Origin: Alphaproteobacteria bacterium | GTDB lineage: Bacteria; Pseudomonadota; Alphaproteobacteria; Rhodospirillales; Rhodospirillaceae | Length of the DNA stretch: 54,111 nucleotides | Assembly (NCBI GenBank): GCA_030835385.1 | Contig: JAURPI010000026.1 | Location: 1 to 54,111, forward strand | Direction: 5' to 3' | Shown here: positions 9,068 through 18,147 of the stretch, piece after piece | Numbering within the stretch: the stretch's first letter is position 1 | Layout of the letters: the number at the start of each line of letters is the position of its first letter | The notes under the pieces: generated by a model | Database searches by the model: none | Told to the model about the DNA's origin: nothing | What the model saw: the letters and a program-made list of their open reading frames with translations, nothing else | Position numbers and translations under genes: made by a program

Positions 9068-9325
9068 TTAGCTTTGGGTTACTCGATCTGTCTGGACCGG
9101 CGCCTCTGATACGGGGCGACCTAAAACGCTCAACTGAGCATGGAGGTCGCACACACACTGACTGCCGGTGCGCTTGAATAAGAACGGTAATAGACCATGT
9201 ACAACACAGGCCAATCCACCAATAAGCATGCGCAGGCCAAACCCTGTCGCAAACATCAGATGCTCAAAGTACGTCTCATTGACGGACTTTGGATGCTCAC
9301 AAAACAAACGCTTCAGGCCTGACAT
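9068..9325 (-). CDS. DUF6356 family small membrane protein
   Basis: An 85-residue protein, MSGLKRLFCEHPKSVNETYF at the N-terminus, then one hydrophobic segment (about residues 26-50, containing GFGLRMLIGGLACVVHGLLPF). The pattern FxEHPxSVxETYFEH...HxxLPFLFxxTGS is that of DUF6356, a family of unknown function common in alphaproteobacteria. I chose ATG 9325 because a GGAG motif lies seven bases upstream and the homology begins there; an upstream in-frame start at 9373 would add 16 residues unlike the family. It is divergent from an Lrp/AsnC regulator gene, with 132 bases between them. The tail after about residue 60 is variable. Confidence 0.85.
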   Translation of the reverse strand: MSGLKRLFCEHPKSVNETYFEHLMFATGFGLRMLIGGLACVVHGLLPFLFKRTGSQCVCDLHAQLSVLGRPVSEAPVQTDRVTQS

Positions 9326-9413
9326 GCTCGATCTCCACAATTTGATTAGAGAAATATACCTCTGAATTGACAAAATTTGTTTGCGATATGCTCGCGCTTA
9401 ACCAACAATAATG

Positions 9414-9426
9414 AGAACGAGGTTCT
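9414..9426. promoter_or_regulatory. Palindrome upstream of the Lrp/AsnC gene (operator candidate)
   Basis: AGAAC-GAG-GTTCT is a perfect 5-3-5 inverted repeat, 31 bases upstream of the regulator ATG and between two divergent genes. Lrp/AsnC proteins usually autoregulate through short degenerate palindromes, so this is a candidate binding site; no consensus can be tested from one copy. Confidence 0.3.
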
Positions 9427-9457
9427 ATCTTACTGATTTGGGGAGTAATTTTGTTCT

Positions 9458-9916
9458 ATGGACGATAAGGACAAGAAGATTCTGACCCTCCTCCAAGAGG
9501 ATGCCATGATGCCTGTTGCGGAAGTCGCCAGCCACGTTGGTTTGTCGACGACACCCTGTTGGCGCCGCATCCAAAAACTTGAAGAAGAAGGGGTCATTAG
9601 AAAGCGCGTTGCCCTTTTGGACCGCCACAAATTAAATGTGGGGGTTACCTTGTTTGTAGCCGTTAAGACCCGGCATCACGAAACAGATTGGCTTGGGAAG
9701 TTTAAGACGGCGCTCGATTCAATTCCTGAGGTTGTTGAGGCTTACCGCTTGTCCGGTGAGATCGACTATTTGCTGCGCATCGTCGTGCCTGACATAGGCG
9801 CCTACGACGAGGTCTACAAAAAACTGATTGAGATGGTTGAGTTCTCAGACGTGAGTTCAAGTTTTGCGATGGAAGACATGAAGTTCACAACAGCACTTCC
9901 GGTGACCTACATCTAG
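9458..9916 (+). CDS. Lrp/AsnC family transcriptional regulator
   Basis: A 152-residue regulator of the leucine-responsive/feast-famine family. Residues 1-60 form the winged helix-turn-helix (LDxxILxxLQ-like start, then VAEVASHVGLSTTPCWRRIQ and a KLEEEGVI wing). Residues 65-150 form the RAM ligand-binding domain (VAVKTRHHETDWLGKF; VVEAYRLSGEIDYLLRIVVPD). Such proteins bind amino acids and control their own gene and amino-acid metabolism; here the ligand is unknown. Length is typical and the ATG lies close to a GGGGAG sequence. The neighbouring divergent gene (DUF6356) is a possible target, but that is inference only. Confidence 0.93.
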   Translation: MDDKDKKILTLLQEDAMMPVAEVASHVGLSTTPCWRRIQKLEEEGVIRKRVALLDRHKLNVGVTLFVAVKTRHHETDWLGKFKTALDSIPEVVEAYRLSGEIDYLLRIVVPDIGAYDEVYKKLIEMVEFSDVSSSFAMEDMKFTTALPVTYI

Positions 9917-9946
9917 GCCAACACCGGAACTCCATACCCCGTGCGG

Positions 9947-10324
9947 TCAACTTGACGGTTTCTCGTTGTCATATTCCGTATAGAGCGCGTTAAGAATGCG
10001 GTCCAAAAACTTACTGCGCCACTCTTCGCGGGCGGTGGCTTCTTGTTCGTTGGGGCGAAAATTCTCAACGTCGTTCTCGGAATAAACCCCTTTAGCCGCC
10101 GCCAAGCGTTCGTGCGTATCAAGTCGGTCTCGCATCACCGAAACTTCCGACGCCAGCTCTATCACCATGGCCAACAACCGGTCGGTATTTGGGTCGTTAA
10201 AAAAATGTGGATTACGACCTTTGATCTGATTCACAGACGGCTTTTCAGTTTTATCTTTGGGCACCCCACCGACCTTTCTTCTCTTTGGTTTCGCAGTTTC
10301 ACCCAGAGCCCCGGTTGAAGACAT
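9947..10324 (-). CDS. Conserved hypothetical protein
   Basis: A 125-residue soluble protein I cannot assign a function to. The first 35 residues are basic and low in complexity (KPKRRKVGG, KDKTEKP). The core, NPHFFNDPNTDRLLAMVIEL then ASEVSVMRDRLDTHERLAA, is helical and looks like a conserved family found next to metabolic genes in alphaproteobacteria. The C-terminal helix (WRSKFLDRILNALY) is amphipathic. It ends 30 bases from the convergent Lrp/AsnC gene and lies 22 bases after the ABC transporter gene start-to-stop direction, so it is probably transcribed upstream of that gene on the same strand only if they share a promoter, which I cannot show. Confidence 0.75.
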   Translation of the reverse strand: MSSTGALGETAKPKRRKVGGVPKDKTEKPSVNQIKGRNPHFFNDPNTDRLLAMVIELASEVSVMRDRLDTHERLAAAKGVYSENDVENFRPNEQEATAREEWRSKFLDRILNALYTEYDNEKPSS

Positions 10325-10346
10325 GACCTATGTCAAACAAGAGCAG

Positions 10347-12206
10347 CTATTGGGTTACGCCATACTCGTCAATAATAGGCTTCAACTCACCTGTTTCGTC
10401 AACTGATGCGTCAGCAAACGATTTTTGCTGGCGCTGCCATGCAGACGCGTAGGGTCCATTCGCCGCAATAAGGTCGGCATGAGCGCCACGCTCAACCACC
10501 TCACCGTCTTCCAGAACAAGGATCTCATCGGCATCAACAATGGTCGACAATCGGTGCGCGATCATGACTGTAGTGCGTCCAGCGCTCACCTCGGCCAAAT
10601 TGGCCTGAATTTCTTTTTCCGTGTGGGTATCGAGCGCAGACGTCGCCTCATCGAAAATCAGGATCGGCGACCTCTTGAGAATTACGCGGGCAATGGCGAC
10701 ACGTTGCTTTTCACCGCCCGAGAGCTTGAGACCACGCTCACCAACGAGAGTGTCGTAGCCATCTGGCAAGGATGAAATAAATTCATCGATATAGGCCATG
10801 CGAGCCGCGTTCTCGACCGCATCACCATCTGCACCTGCTTTCGCATACGCCAGGTTATAGCCAAGGGTGTTGTTAAAAAGGACCGTATCCTGGGGAACTA
10901 TTCCGATTTTTTCACGCAAACTATCTTGCGTAACATCTGAAATATCCTGGCCATCAACTTTTATGACGCCGCCGGTCACGTCATACATCCGAAAAATCAG
11001 ACGCCCAATTGTCGACTTACCTGACCCGGTAGACCCAACAATTGCAACAGACTTGCCGGCGGGCACATCAAAGGAGACACCCTTTAAGATTGGCCGACGC
11101 TCATCGTAAGCAAAGGTCACATTCTCGAATGTAATGCGGCCGCCGTTTACTTCTAGATCCACTGCGCCATTTTTGTCTTTGACCTCTGGCACCTCATCCA
11201 AAATATCAAACATCTTTTCGAGATCGACGAGGGCTTGCTTGATGTTGCGGTAGACGAACCCAAAGAAATTGAGGGGCTGCGCCAATTGCAACATGTAGGT
11301 GTTCACCATGACAAAATCGCCTTGGGTCATCGTTCCAGTGACGACGCCATAGCCGGCCATAATCATGAGTATCGTGACACCAATCGAGATGATCGCGGAC
11401 TGACCAATATTCATGTACGCTAGAGAAACCTGTGTACGAACAGAGGCCCGCTCATACTCGCCCATCACGGAATCGTATTCTTCCGTTTCCAGCTTCTCAT
11501 TACCAAAGGCTTTGACGGTTTCGTAGTTGAGCAAACTGTCGATAGCGCGGGTATTGGCTTGGTTATCCAGCTTGTTCATTTCGCGCCGGAACTTGAGACG
11601 CCATTCCGTGGTGTAGCCGGTAAACAAAACATACACAGCCACTGTTGAGAATGTGGCGAAAGCGAACCAGGCGTCGAAGGCACCCCATAAAATGACGGTT
11701 ACCAATCCAACTTCGAACAACGTCGGAAATAGATTGAAGAGTGTAATCGAAAGCAGTGTTTGTATCGCCACAGTGCCGCGCTCGATGGATCTTGACAGCC
11801 CTCCAGTCTTACGTTGCAAGTGGTAACGGAGGGAAAGGCGATGCAGGTGCTCAAGGATAGCGAGGGCTGATTTACGAACAGCGCGGACGCCAACTTTAGC
11901 AAACACCGCATCTCGGACCTGGCCAAAGGCGAGCGACAAAAGGCGCGCTGTGCCATAGGCAAGAATAATCCAGAGCGGTAACGCCAAAACATTTCCGTCC
12001 AGTGAGTCGACGACCAGTTTCATGAAGTAGGGAACAAATACGTTCGCTACTTTCGCTGCGACGATTGCCAGCAAAGCAAAGACAACGCGGGCGCGGATTT
12101 CAAGGTCCCCGCTCGGCCATAGGAACGGCCATAGCGAACGTAGGACATCAATGTCGCCTCGCCGACGAGCATTATCTTCTGGAAGTGGGCTTTGAGCCTG
12201 GCGCAC
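10347..12206 (-). CDS. Atm1/ABCB7-type ABC exporter (fused permease and ATPase)
   Basis: A 619-residue half-transporter expected to work as a homodimer in the inner membrane. Residues about 40-340 form the six-helix ABC membrane domain, with the Atm1-family signatures TEWRLKFRREMNKLDNQANT and DSLLNYETVKAFGNE. Residues 370-600 form the ATPase: Walker A GSTGSGKST, signature LSGGEKQRVAIARV, Walker B ILIFDEATSALD and the switch His in MIAHRLST. Bacterial Atm1 proteins export glutathione-linked species, and are tied to Fe-S cluster supply and heavy-metal resistance; that substrate is inferred from the family. Length and motifs are intact. It lies 22 bases upstream of the conserved hypothetical gene at 9947-10324, probably co-transcribed. 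Confidence 0.94.
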   Translation of the reverse strand: MRQAQSPLPEDNARRRGDIDVLRSLWPFLWPSGDLEIRARVVFALLAIVAAKVANVFVPYFMKLVVDSLDGNVLALPLWIILAYGTARLLSLAFGQVRDAVFAKVGVRAVRKSALAILEHLHRLSLRYHLQRKTGGLSRSIERGTVAIQTLLSITLFNLFPTLFEVGLVTVILWGAFDAWFAFATFSTVAVYVLFTGYTTEWRLKFRREMNKLDNQANTRAIDSLLNYETVKAFGNEKLETEEYDSVMGEYERASVRTQVSLAYMNIGQSAIISIGVTILMIMAGYGVVTGTMTQGDFVMVNTYMLQLAQPLNFFGFVYRNIKQALVDLEKMFDILDEVPEVKDKNGAVDLEVNGGRITFENVTFAYDERRPILKGVSFDVPAGKSVAIVGSTGSGKSTIGRLIFRMYDVTGGVIKVDGQDISDVTQDSLREKIGIVPQDTVLFNNTLGYNLAYAKAGADGDAVENAARMAYIDEFISSLPDGYDTLVGERGLKLSGGEKQRVAIARVILKRSPILIFDEATSALDTHTEKEIQANLAEVSAGRTTVMIAHRLSTIVDADEILVLEDGEVVERGAHADLIAANGPYASAWQRQQKSFADASVDETGELKPIIDEYGVTQ

Positions 12207-12285
12207 GATAAGACGGCCTCAATGAAAGCGTTGTATTATGAGCACGAAAGCCGCTCGAGACACGGTCTATCTTGCGAGAGCACAA

Positions 12286-12315
12286 AAGGAAAGGGCGTGA
12301 ACACCGTCCACGCCC
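12286..12315 (-). terminator. Intrinsic terminator of the AhpD-like / gabD-remnant operon
   Basis: On the minus strand a perfect 7-bp stem, GGGCGTG / CACGCCC (12293-12299 and 12309-12315) with a 9-base loop, is followed by TTTCCTTTT. It lies 36 bases after the stop codon of the gabD remnant, the right place and orientation to end that transcript before the ABC transporter gene. Confidence 0.65.
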
Positions 12316-12350
12316 GAGTATCAACAGCAGTATTAGGAGCGCATTCGTTT

Positions 12351-12539
12351 TTATGCAGTCACCGGATCAACAACAACCTCCCCAGCAACGACTGGTTCGT
12401 CCCTGAACCCGGCGACATCTGCCACGACGTCTCCAGTTGCCGGATTTGTAACTTGAAAAGTCTCGGCTGAGTTCGCCGGCACCCAAACCCCCGCAATATA
12501 GGCGGCGCTTTTAAGTAAAGAAGGGTCTTTCAAATTCAT
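12351..12539 (-). pseudogene. 5' remnant of a succinate-semialdehyde dehydrogenase gene
   Basis: A 62-residue ORF whose first 43 residues match the N-terminus of GabD-type aldehyde dehydrogenases: MNLKDPSLLKSAAYIAGVWV followed by VTNPATGDVVADV. After that it diverges into a short tail (FRDEPVVAGEVVVDPVTA) and stops. A full enzyme is about 480 residues, so the Rossmann, catalytic Cys and Glu regions are missing and it cannot be an active dehydrogenase. Its ATG overlaps the stop of the upstream AhpD-like gene (TGATG), so it is still translationally coupled, and an intrinsic terminator lies just after it. It is probably a deletion remnant; a retained short peptide is possible but unsupported. 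Confidence 0.65.
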
Positions 12540-13135
12540 CACTCTCGATCCCACCTATTCCGTCCGTGGTACTCGGGGTTTGGCATCATATCTACTGCGG
12601 TTGCGACCCTGTTTGACATATTGAAGAAACCAGCTGTATCCGCGATATCGAATATCTCGTCATCGGAAAAACCAACGTCACGCAACGACTGTCGATCTGC
12701 GTCTTCAACCAAGCTGGGCGTTGCTGTCATTTTATAAGCGAAATCAAGCATTGTACGATACCGTGGCCCCAGTTCTGCTACCCGATAATTAATCGCTAAC
12801 ATTTCACCCAACTCTGGGTCGCCGGAAAGTTCACGGACCGCTTGTCCGTGTGCGACTACACAATAGAAACAATGGTTGGTCGATGAGACCACGACCGCAA
12901 TCATTTCACGCTCAAGCTTGCTCAGGCCACTTTCACCAAGCATAAGTTCGTTATAATAGGAGACGAACGTTTTAAGCTTTTCGGGGCGAGACGCATAGGA
13001 CAGCAAAACATTCGGGACTATGCCAAGTTTCTCCCGGCACACTTTGAGGTACTTCTTCATGCCCTCATCAAGGGTTGCGTCTAACTCTGCCTCCGATGGC
13101 GTTTTTAGAGCCATGACATGCTTCGGCTGCGGCAT
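12539..13135 (-). CDS. Peroxidase-related AhpD-like (carboxymuconolactone decarboxylase fold) protein
   Basis: A 198-residue member of the uncharacterised peroxidase-related branch of the AhpD/CMD superfamily. The key motif is Cys89-x-x-Cys92 with His96 (NHCFYCVVAHG), the redox-active CxxC..H seen in AhpD. The N-terminal LKVCREKLGIVPNVLLSYA and the C-terminal RNRWDRE-type tail fit the family. The likely role is thiol-based peroxide reduction, but substrate and partner are unknown. Its stop overlaps the start of the dehydrogenase remnant. It is divergent from the DUF1499 gene, with 53 bases between the starts, so promoters must overlap there. Confidence 0.87.
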   Translation of the reverse strand: MPQPKHVMALKTPSEAELDATLDEGMKKYLKVCREKLGIVPNVLLSYASRPEKLKTFVSYYNELMLGESGLSKLEREMIAVVVSSTNHCFYCVVAHGQAVRELSGDPELGEMLAINYRVAELGPRYRTMLDFAYKMTATPSLVEDADRQSLRDVGFSDDEIFDIADTAGFFNMSNRVATAVDMMPNPEYHGRNRWDRE

Positions 13136-13188
13136 TATTAAGTCTCCAGTCGATCTATTGATAAGTGAGTGTTACCAGGACTTTCTTG

Positions 13189-13608
13189 ATGGACCTATTT
13201 AAACTTAAACCCATCACCCCGATAGAGTTTGCAACTCTAGTACGGCCGGGGTCGCCCAATACCTACTTGGTCTGTCCAACAGGCTTGAGTGATTGTGGCC
13301 CAGATAAAACCTCACCCATATTCGAACAGGCGCGTGACACCGTTCTATCGGCGTGGCTTGAAATGATCGAGAGGCAACCCCGGACTATAGAAACGGACCC
13401 ATCGACTGACGGCTACCAACGCACTTTTGTCCAAAGAACCAGATTACTTGGGTTCCCAGACGTCATCACTGTCCAGTTCATATCTATATCCCCAGAGTCG
13501 TCTACGCTGGCCATCTACAGCCGTTCTCAGTATGGGCATAGCGATTTAGGGGCAAATAAGAAGCGGGTTATGGCTTGGCTTTCTGATCTGGAGAACCGGC
13601 TAGGTTAA
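13189..13608 (+). CDS. DUF1499 family protein
   Basis: A 139-residue protein with the DUF1499 pattern: TLVRPGSPNTYLVCP (about residues 15-29), SPIFEQA, FVQRTRLLGFPDVITVQF and near the end YSRSQYGHSDLGANKKRVMAWL. The function of the family is unknown. I chose ATG 13189, with AGGA nine bases upstream, rather than an in-frame upstream GTG at 13165. The protein has no clear signal peptide. It stands alone between the AhpD-like gene, which is divergent, and metH. Confidence 0.85.
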   Translation: MDLFKLKPITPIEFATLVRPGSPNTYLVCPTGLSDCGPDKTSPIFEQARDTVLSAWLEMIERQPRTIETDPSTDGYQRTFVQRTRLLGFPDVITVQFISISPESSTLAIYSRSQYGHSDLGANKKRVMAWLSDLENRLG

Positions 13609-13723
13609 ATCCTCGTTAGTCGCACCCGTGTTTGCGTCACACGGTTTGCATACAGCGCCCAATTTCTATAAATGAACCTCAGGTTTTGCCGTTTTTCGGC
13701 AACGCGCAGCAAAGTAGAGTGCC

Positions 13724-14794
13724 ATGACATCATCAAGAGAAGATCGCCGCGCTCAACTCGTGGCCGCCATCGAGTCTCGCATCTTAGTCTTGGATGGCGC
13801 GATGGGCACAATGATCCAGTCTTATAACTTCGATGAAGCTGACTTTCGGGGTGAGCGATTCAAAGATTGGTCCCAGGATTTGCGGGGCAACAATGATCTG
13901 CTCTGCCTGACCCAGCCCGAAATATTGAGTGAAATTCATCGCGCCTATTTAGACGCCGGTGCCGACATTCTTGAAACGAACACCTTCAGTTCCACATCTA
14001 TTGCTCAAGCGGACTACGGACTTGAAGATTATGCCCGCGAGCTAAACTTTGAGTCTGCCCGTTCAGCACGGCAAGTCTGCGACATCGTCACGTCGGAGAA
14101 TCCTGACAAGCCACGTTTCGTTGCAGGCACATTGGGACCGACGAACCGGACAGCTTCCATTTCACCGGATGTCAACGATCCGGGCAAGCGCAACACAAGT
14201 TTTGACGAGTTGTGGATCGCCTATCAGGACGCGGTTGAAGGATTGATTGAAGGTGGCGTCGATCTCATCTTGGTTGAGACGATTTTTGATACGTTGAACG
14301 CTAAGGCGGCCTTGTTCGCGATTGAAGATGTTTTCGAAAGTATAGGCGATCAATTGCCTGTGATGATCTCAGGCACGATTACGGATCAGTCGGGCCGTAC
14401 TTTGTCAGGTCAGACTGCAGAGGCTTTCTGGAATTCGGTCCGTCATGTTGCACCGTTCACCATCGGACTCAATTGCGCCTTGGGTGCGGAACAATTACGC
14501 CCTTATGTTTCTGAAATATCGCGGGTCGCAGACACGTTTGTCTGCACCTACCCGAATGCTGGACTACCAAATGAATTCGGTGAATACGACCAATCGCCAG
14601 AGGAAATGGCGGTGTTGATTGGGGCTTGGGCTGATGACGGGTTGGTTAACGCCGTTGGCGGATGCTGCGGCACAACTCCGGATCACATACGAGCGATTGC
14701 TGACGCAGTCGCCGGCAAGACACCACGAGCTATACCCGCCGTTGATCGAAAACTTCGCCTCTCAGGCCTAGAGCCGTTTGCGCTGGCTTCATGA
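13724..14794 (+). CDS. metH: Methionine synthase, homocysteine-binding subunit (split MetH, N-terminal part)
   Basis: A 356-residue protein equal to the first module of cobalamin-dependent methionine synthase. It binds and activates homocysteine through a zinc ion. The start [15 protein letters not shown] is the homocysteine S-methyltransferase signature. The three zinc Cys ligands are in NCALG and in [11 protein letters not shown]. The module ends here and the rest of MetH begins in an overlapping frame (ATGA), a split common in alphaproteobacteria, so both pieces should be made in equal amounts and act together. A 6-bp hairpin with a T5 loop (13686-13702) sits just ahead of the ATG; I see no cobalamin or SAH riboswitch in the short 115-base leader. 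Confidence 0.95.
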   Translation: MTSSREDRRAQLVAAIESRILVLDGAMGTMIQSYNFDEADFRGERFKDWSQDLRGNNDLLCLTQPEILSEIHRAYLDAGADILETNTFSSTSIAQADYGLEDYARELNFESARSARQVCDIVTSENPDKPRFVAGTLGPTNRTASISPDVNDPGKRNTSFDELWIAYQDAVEGLIEGGVDLILVETIFDTLNAKAALFAIEDVFESIGDQLPVMISGTITDQSGRTLSGQTAEAFWNSVRHVAPFTIGLNCALGAEQLRPYVSEISRVADTFVCTYPNAGLPNEFGEYDQSPEEMAVLIGAWADDGLVNAVGGCCGTTPDHIRAIADAVAGKTPRAIPAVDRKLRLSGLEPFALAS

Positions 14795-17463
14795 CGCTAC
14801 CATCCGGCTCGGCCACTTTTGTTAATATCGGAGAGCGTACCAATGTTACCGGTTCGGCGCGGTTCAAGAAGCTCATCCTAAATAATGACTTTGAGTCGGC
14901 ACTAGATGTCGCGCGCCAACAGGTTGAGAATGGCGCTCAAATTATTGACGTCAACATGGACGAAGCCATGTTGGATTCTGAAGCGGCGATGATCCGCTTC
15001 CTCAATCTCATTGCCACCGAACCCGATATCAGCCGTGTGCCTATTATGATCGACTCATCTAAATGGTCGGTCATCGAAGCTGGCCTGAAGTGTGTGCAAG
15101 GCAAATCTGTCGTTAATTCGATTAGCTTAAAGGAAGGGGAAGAGCCCTTTTTCGAGCAAGCTCGCAAACTTAAGCGATACGGTGCCGCGGTGGTTGTCAT
15201 GGCCTTTGACCAAGACGGTCAAGCAGACACCGCAGATCGAAAAGTCGAAATTTGCACGCGATCATACAAACTACTGACAGAAAAAATTGGCTTTCCACCA
15301 GAAGACATCATCTTTGATCCAAATATTTTCGCCGTCGCGACTGGAATTGAAGAGCACAATTCCTATGCTCTGGATTTCATTGAAGCGACAAGACGGATCA
15401 AAGAGACACTGCCGCACTGTCATGTTTCGGGCGGCGTGTCTAATATCTCGTTTTCCTTCCGCGGCAATGAACCCATTCGCGAAGCAATGCATTCGGTCTT
15501 TTTGTACCATGCAATTAACGCTGGCATGGACATGGGTATCGTCAACGCTGGCCAACTTGCCATTTACGCAGACATTCCTGAGGCTCTGAAAGAACGAGTT
15601 GAAGACGTTATCCTTAACCGTCGGCCAGATGCTACAGATCGCCTGATCGAAATTGCGGATGAATATCGCGGTGAAGGCAAAAAGCGCGTTGTTGATTTGT
15701 CGTGGCGGGAGAAATCCGTCAATGAACGACTGAGCCATGCTCTTGTAAATGGCACTACCGACTTCATTATCGAAGACACGGAAGAAGCCCGAACCCAGAC
15801 GAAACGCCCTTTGGATGTGATCGAAGGCCCGCTGATGGACGGCATGAATATCGTCGGCGATCTTTTCGGCTCTGGCAAAATGTTCTTGCCGCAAGTTGTT
15901 AAAAGCGCTCGGGTCATGAAAAAAGCTGTGGCTCACCTCATCCCGTATATCGAGGAAGAGAAAGCAAACAATCCGGACTCTGATACTGGGTCAAAAGGTA
16001 AGATTGTGCTGGCCACGGTCAAAGGCGATGTCCATGACATCGGCAAGAACATCGTTGGCGTCGTCCTCCAATGTAACAATTTTGACATAGTCGATCTTGG
16101 CGTGATGGTACCGTGTGAGAAAATTCTCGAGACGGCTAAGAACGAGAATGCCGATATCATTGGTCTGTCTGGCCTGATCACACCCAGCCTCGACGAAATG
16201 GTCTACGTGGGCAGCGAAATGAAACGGCAAGGATTCGATATCCCCCTTCTCATTGGTGGTGCCACGACCTCCAAAGTTCATACGGCGGTCAAGATCGAGC
16301 CAAAATATGATGGCGCGACTGTATACGTGACCGATGCGTCTCGCGCAGTCGGTGTCGCCTCCAGTCTTTTGTCGGCAAATCAGAAAGATGACTTCATCTC
16401 ATCCGTTAAAACCGACTACGAAAAGGTTCGAGACACACATGAACGTGGGAAGTCGAAAAAAACACGGCTGACCTACGAAGACGCAAAATCAAACAGCTTC
16501 AAAATCGACTGGGCCTCATACGAACCACACCAACCCGCAAAGCCCGGACTTACTATTTTTGACGACTATGATCTCGCGGAGCTCACTACCTGCATTGATT
16601 GGTCACCCTTCTTTTCGACGTGGGAACTAAAAGGGACGTACCCCGACATATTGAGCGACCCTCGTGTCGGAGAAATAGCGCGCGGTTTGTATAACGACGC
16701 ACAGGCCATGCTGCAGCGAATAATCGGTGAGAAGTGTTTGACCGCTAAGGCGGTTGTCGGTCTTTGGCCAGCCAATTCGGTGGGTGACGACATCGAACTT
16801 TACGCTGATCCTACGGGAAAAACTGTTCTTCAGACATTCCACTCGCTGCGCCAACAGATGCCACGTCAAGGACGAGATCGGGCAAACTTCGCGCTGTCAG
16901 ATTTTGTTGCACCCAGAGATAGCGGTCACATCGACACCATCGGTGCTTTTGTTGTGACCGCAGGGTTGGGAATCGACGAGCACGTAAAAGCCTTTGAAGA
17001 CGCTCACGATGACTACAACTCCATACTTCTAAAAGCCTTGGCAGACCGGCTTGCCGAAGCCTTTGCGGAACGCATGCATCAACTGGTCCGCAAAGACCTA
17101 TGGGGGTACGCGCCAGACGAGGACTTGAACAACGAAGATCTAATTCGAGAGCAATACCAGGGTATTCGCCCCGCTCCGGGATATCCCGCGAGCCCCGACC
17201 ACACTGAAAAAGGCCTGCTGTGGGAACTGCTGGATGCCGAACGCCACACCGGCGTCTCGCTTACGGAAAGTTTTGCCATGTGGCCAGCCTCATCCATTTC
17301 AGGGCTTTATTTCGGTCATCCGGATAGCCGCTACTTCGGTGTCGGCAAAATTGAGCAAGACCAAGTTGCTGACTATGCAAAGCGCAAGGGCTCAGACATC
17401 AAGACTATGGAGCGTTGGCTTTCGCCGAACTTGAATTATGACCCGGACAACGCTGAGAAATAG
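14791..17463 (+). CDS. metH: Methionine synthase, folate-, cobalamin- and SAM-binding subunit (split MetH, C-terminal part)
   Basis: An 890-residue protein with the remaining three modules of MetH. The pterin-binding domain starts at [13 protein letters not shown] and contains the VNMDEAMLD and IDSSKW motifs (about residues 5-280). The cobalamin domain has the [15 protein letters not shown] motif with the His that coordinates cobalt, and the later [10 protein letters not shown] and GGATTS segments. The reactivation domain (about 560-890) has [15 protein letters not shown], which binds S-adenosylmethionine. It overlaps the preceding subunit by four bases. Together they transfer methyl from methyltetrahydrofolate to homocysteine. 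All key residues are present, so the split does not look like a disabling frameshift. Confidence 0.96.
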   Translation: MTLPSGSATFVNIGERTNVTGSARFKKLILNNDFESALDVARQQVENGAQIIDVNMDEAMLDSEAAMIRFLNLIATEPDISRVPIMIDSSKWSVIEAGLKCVQGKSVVNSISLKEGEEPFFEQARKLKRYGAAVVVMAFDQDGQADTADRKVEICTRSYKLLTEKIGFPPEDIIFDPNIFAVATGIEEHNSYALDFIEATRRIKETLPHCHVSGGVSNISFSFRGNEPIREAMHSVFLYHAINAGMDMGIVNAGQLAIYADIPEALKERVEDVILNRRPDATDRLIEIADEYRGEGKKRVVDLSWREKSVNERLSHALVNGTTDFIIEDTEEARTQTKRPLDVIEGPLMDGMNIVGDLFGSGKMFLPQVVKSARVMKKAVAHLIPYIEEEKANNPDSDTGSKGKIVLATVKGDVHDIGKNIVGVVLQCNNFDIVDLGVMVPCEKILETAKNENADIIGLSGLITPSLDEMVYVGSEMKRQGFDIPLLIGGATTSKVHTAVKIEPKYDGATVYVTDASRAVGVASSLLSANQKDDFISSVKTDYEKVRDTHERGKSKKTRLTYEDAKSNSFKIDWASYEPHQPAKPGLTIFDDYDLAELTTCIDWSPFFSTWELKGTYPDILSDPRVGEIARGLYNDAQAMLQRIIGEKCLTAKAVVGLWPANSVGDDIELYADPTGKTVLQTFHSLRQQMPRQGRDRANFALSDFVAPRDSGHIDTIGAFVVTAGLGIDEHVKAFEDAHDDYNSILLKALADRLAEAFAERMHQLVRKDLWGYAPDEDLNNEDLIREQYQGIRPAPGYPASPDHTEKGLLWELLDAERHTGVSLTESFAMWPASSISGLYFGHPDSRYFGVGKIEQDQVADYAKRKGSDIKTMERWLSPNLNYDPDNAEK

Positions 17464-17490
17464 TGGATCAAGAAGGTCCTAGTCCAAGAC

Positions 17491-18111
17491 CTATCCTGTA
17501 AAAAGAATAAAAAAGACCGATACCGTTAGAAACGCACCTGCCGTCGCGCCACCGGTAACAGTCACAAAACGTCCTATCGGTCCCATAAGGCTCGAAAAAT
17601 TTCGGTCCGCAGCCCACTTTAAGAGCCAGCCCGACGAAAATCCAAGCAGTGTACCGACGACAACCATGGGCCAGCCAGAGACATCCGTCATGATAAAGAA
17701 TGCGGCAACAAAGAACGCCAACACGCATCCGATAAACGATGAGACCAGAGCCAAAGGAACTTCGCGGAGTGCAATTTTCGACCATCGCTGAGCCCGCCAC
17801 GCACGAACACCCGATTTTATTGGCGCAGAATTTGGCACTCCTATCCATTTTACTGCTGTGCGCTTTGCCTCCGCGACCGCAGTTCCAACACTGCTTTCTT
17901 GTCCCATCTGGATAGCAGCAATCACTTTGAACCGATTGCTGCCGCTAGGCTGGCGAAGGACGAGAACGTGATTGGTTACGGAGTCTGGAGCAATCACAAA
18001 CGCGGCGGACTCGTCATGCCTCCGAGATAGCCACCACGTGTCTTCCTCAGCATCTTCCCAAATAAAATATGCGGGGGATGTTTCAGACCCCGCCTCTTCC
18101 GTCACCGTCAT
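17491..18111 (-). CDS. Hypothetical membrane protein
   Basis: A 206-residue protein of unknown function. The first 110 residues are soluble, rich in Trp, Asp and Glu (YFIWEDAEEDTWWLSRRHDE) and have the look of a small ligand- or peptide-binding domain. Three hydrophobic spans follow (about 118-143, 145-165 and 182-205), with the protein ending in the membrane (FFILFTG). I recognise no motif. It converges on metH with 27 bases between the stops, and starts 37 bases past the end of a dead histidine kinase gene on the same strand. Confidence 0.6.
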   Translation of the reverse strand: MTVTEEAGSETSPAYFIWEDAEEDTWWLSRRHDESAAFVIAPDSVTNHVLVLRQPSGSNRFKVIAAIQMGQESSVGTAVAEAKRTAVKWIGVPNSAPIKSGVRAWRAQRWSKIALREVPLALVSSFIGCVLAFFVAAFFIMTDVSGWPMVVVGTLLGFSSGWLLKWAADRNFSSLMGPIGRFVTVTGGATAGAFLTVSVFFILFTG

Positions 18112-18147
18112 TAAATTCGCCGCTTTGTGGTCAGAGGGAGGGAAGCC

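Noticed and set aside
8751-9071. 106-codon plus-strand ORF
   Set aside because: It overlaps the 3' part of a decayed gene in another frame, and its translation is low-complexity without a family.
13609-13723. Cobalamin, SAM or SAH riboswitch in front of metH
   Set aside because: The leader is only 115 bases; it lacks a B12-box and the conserved SAH or SAM-II core; just one small hairpin is present.
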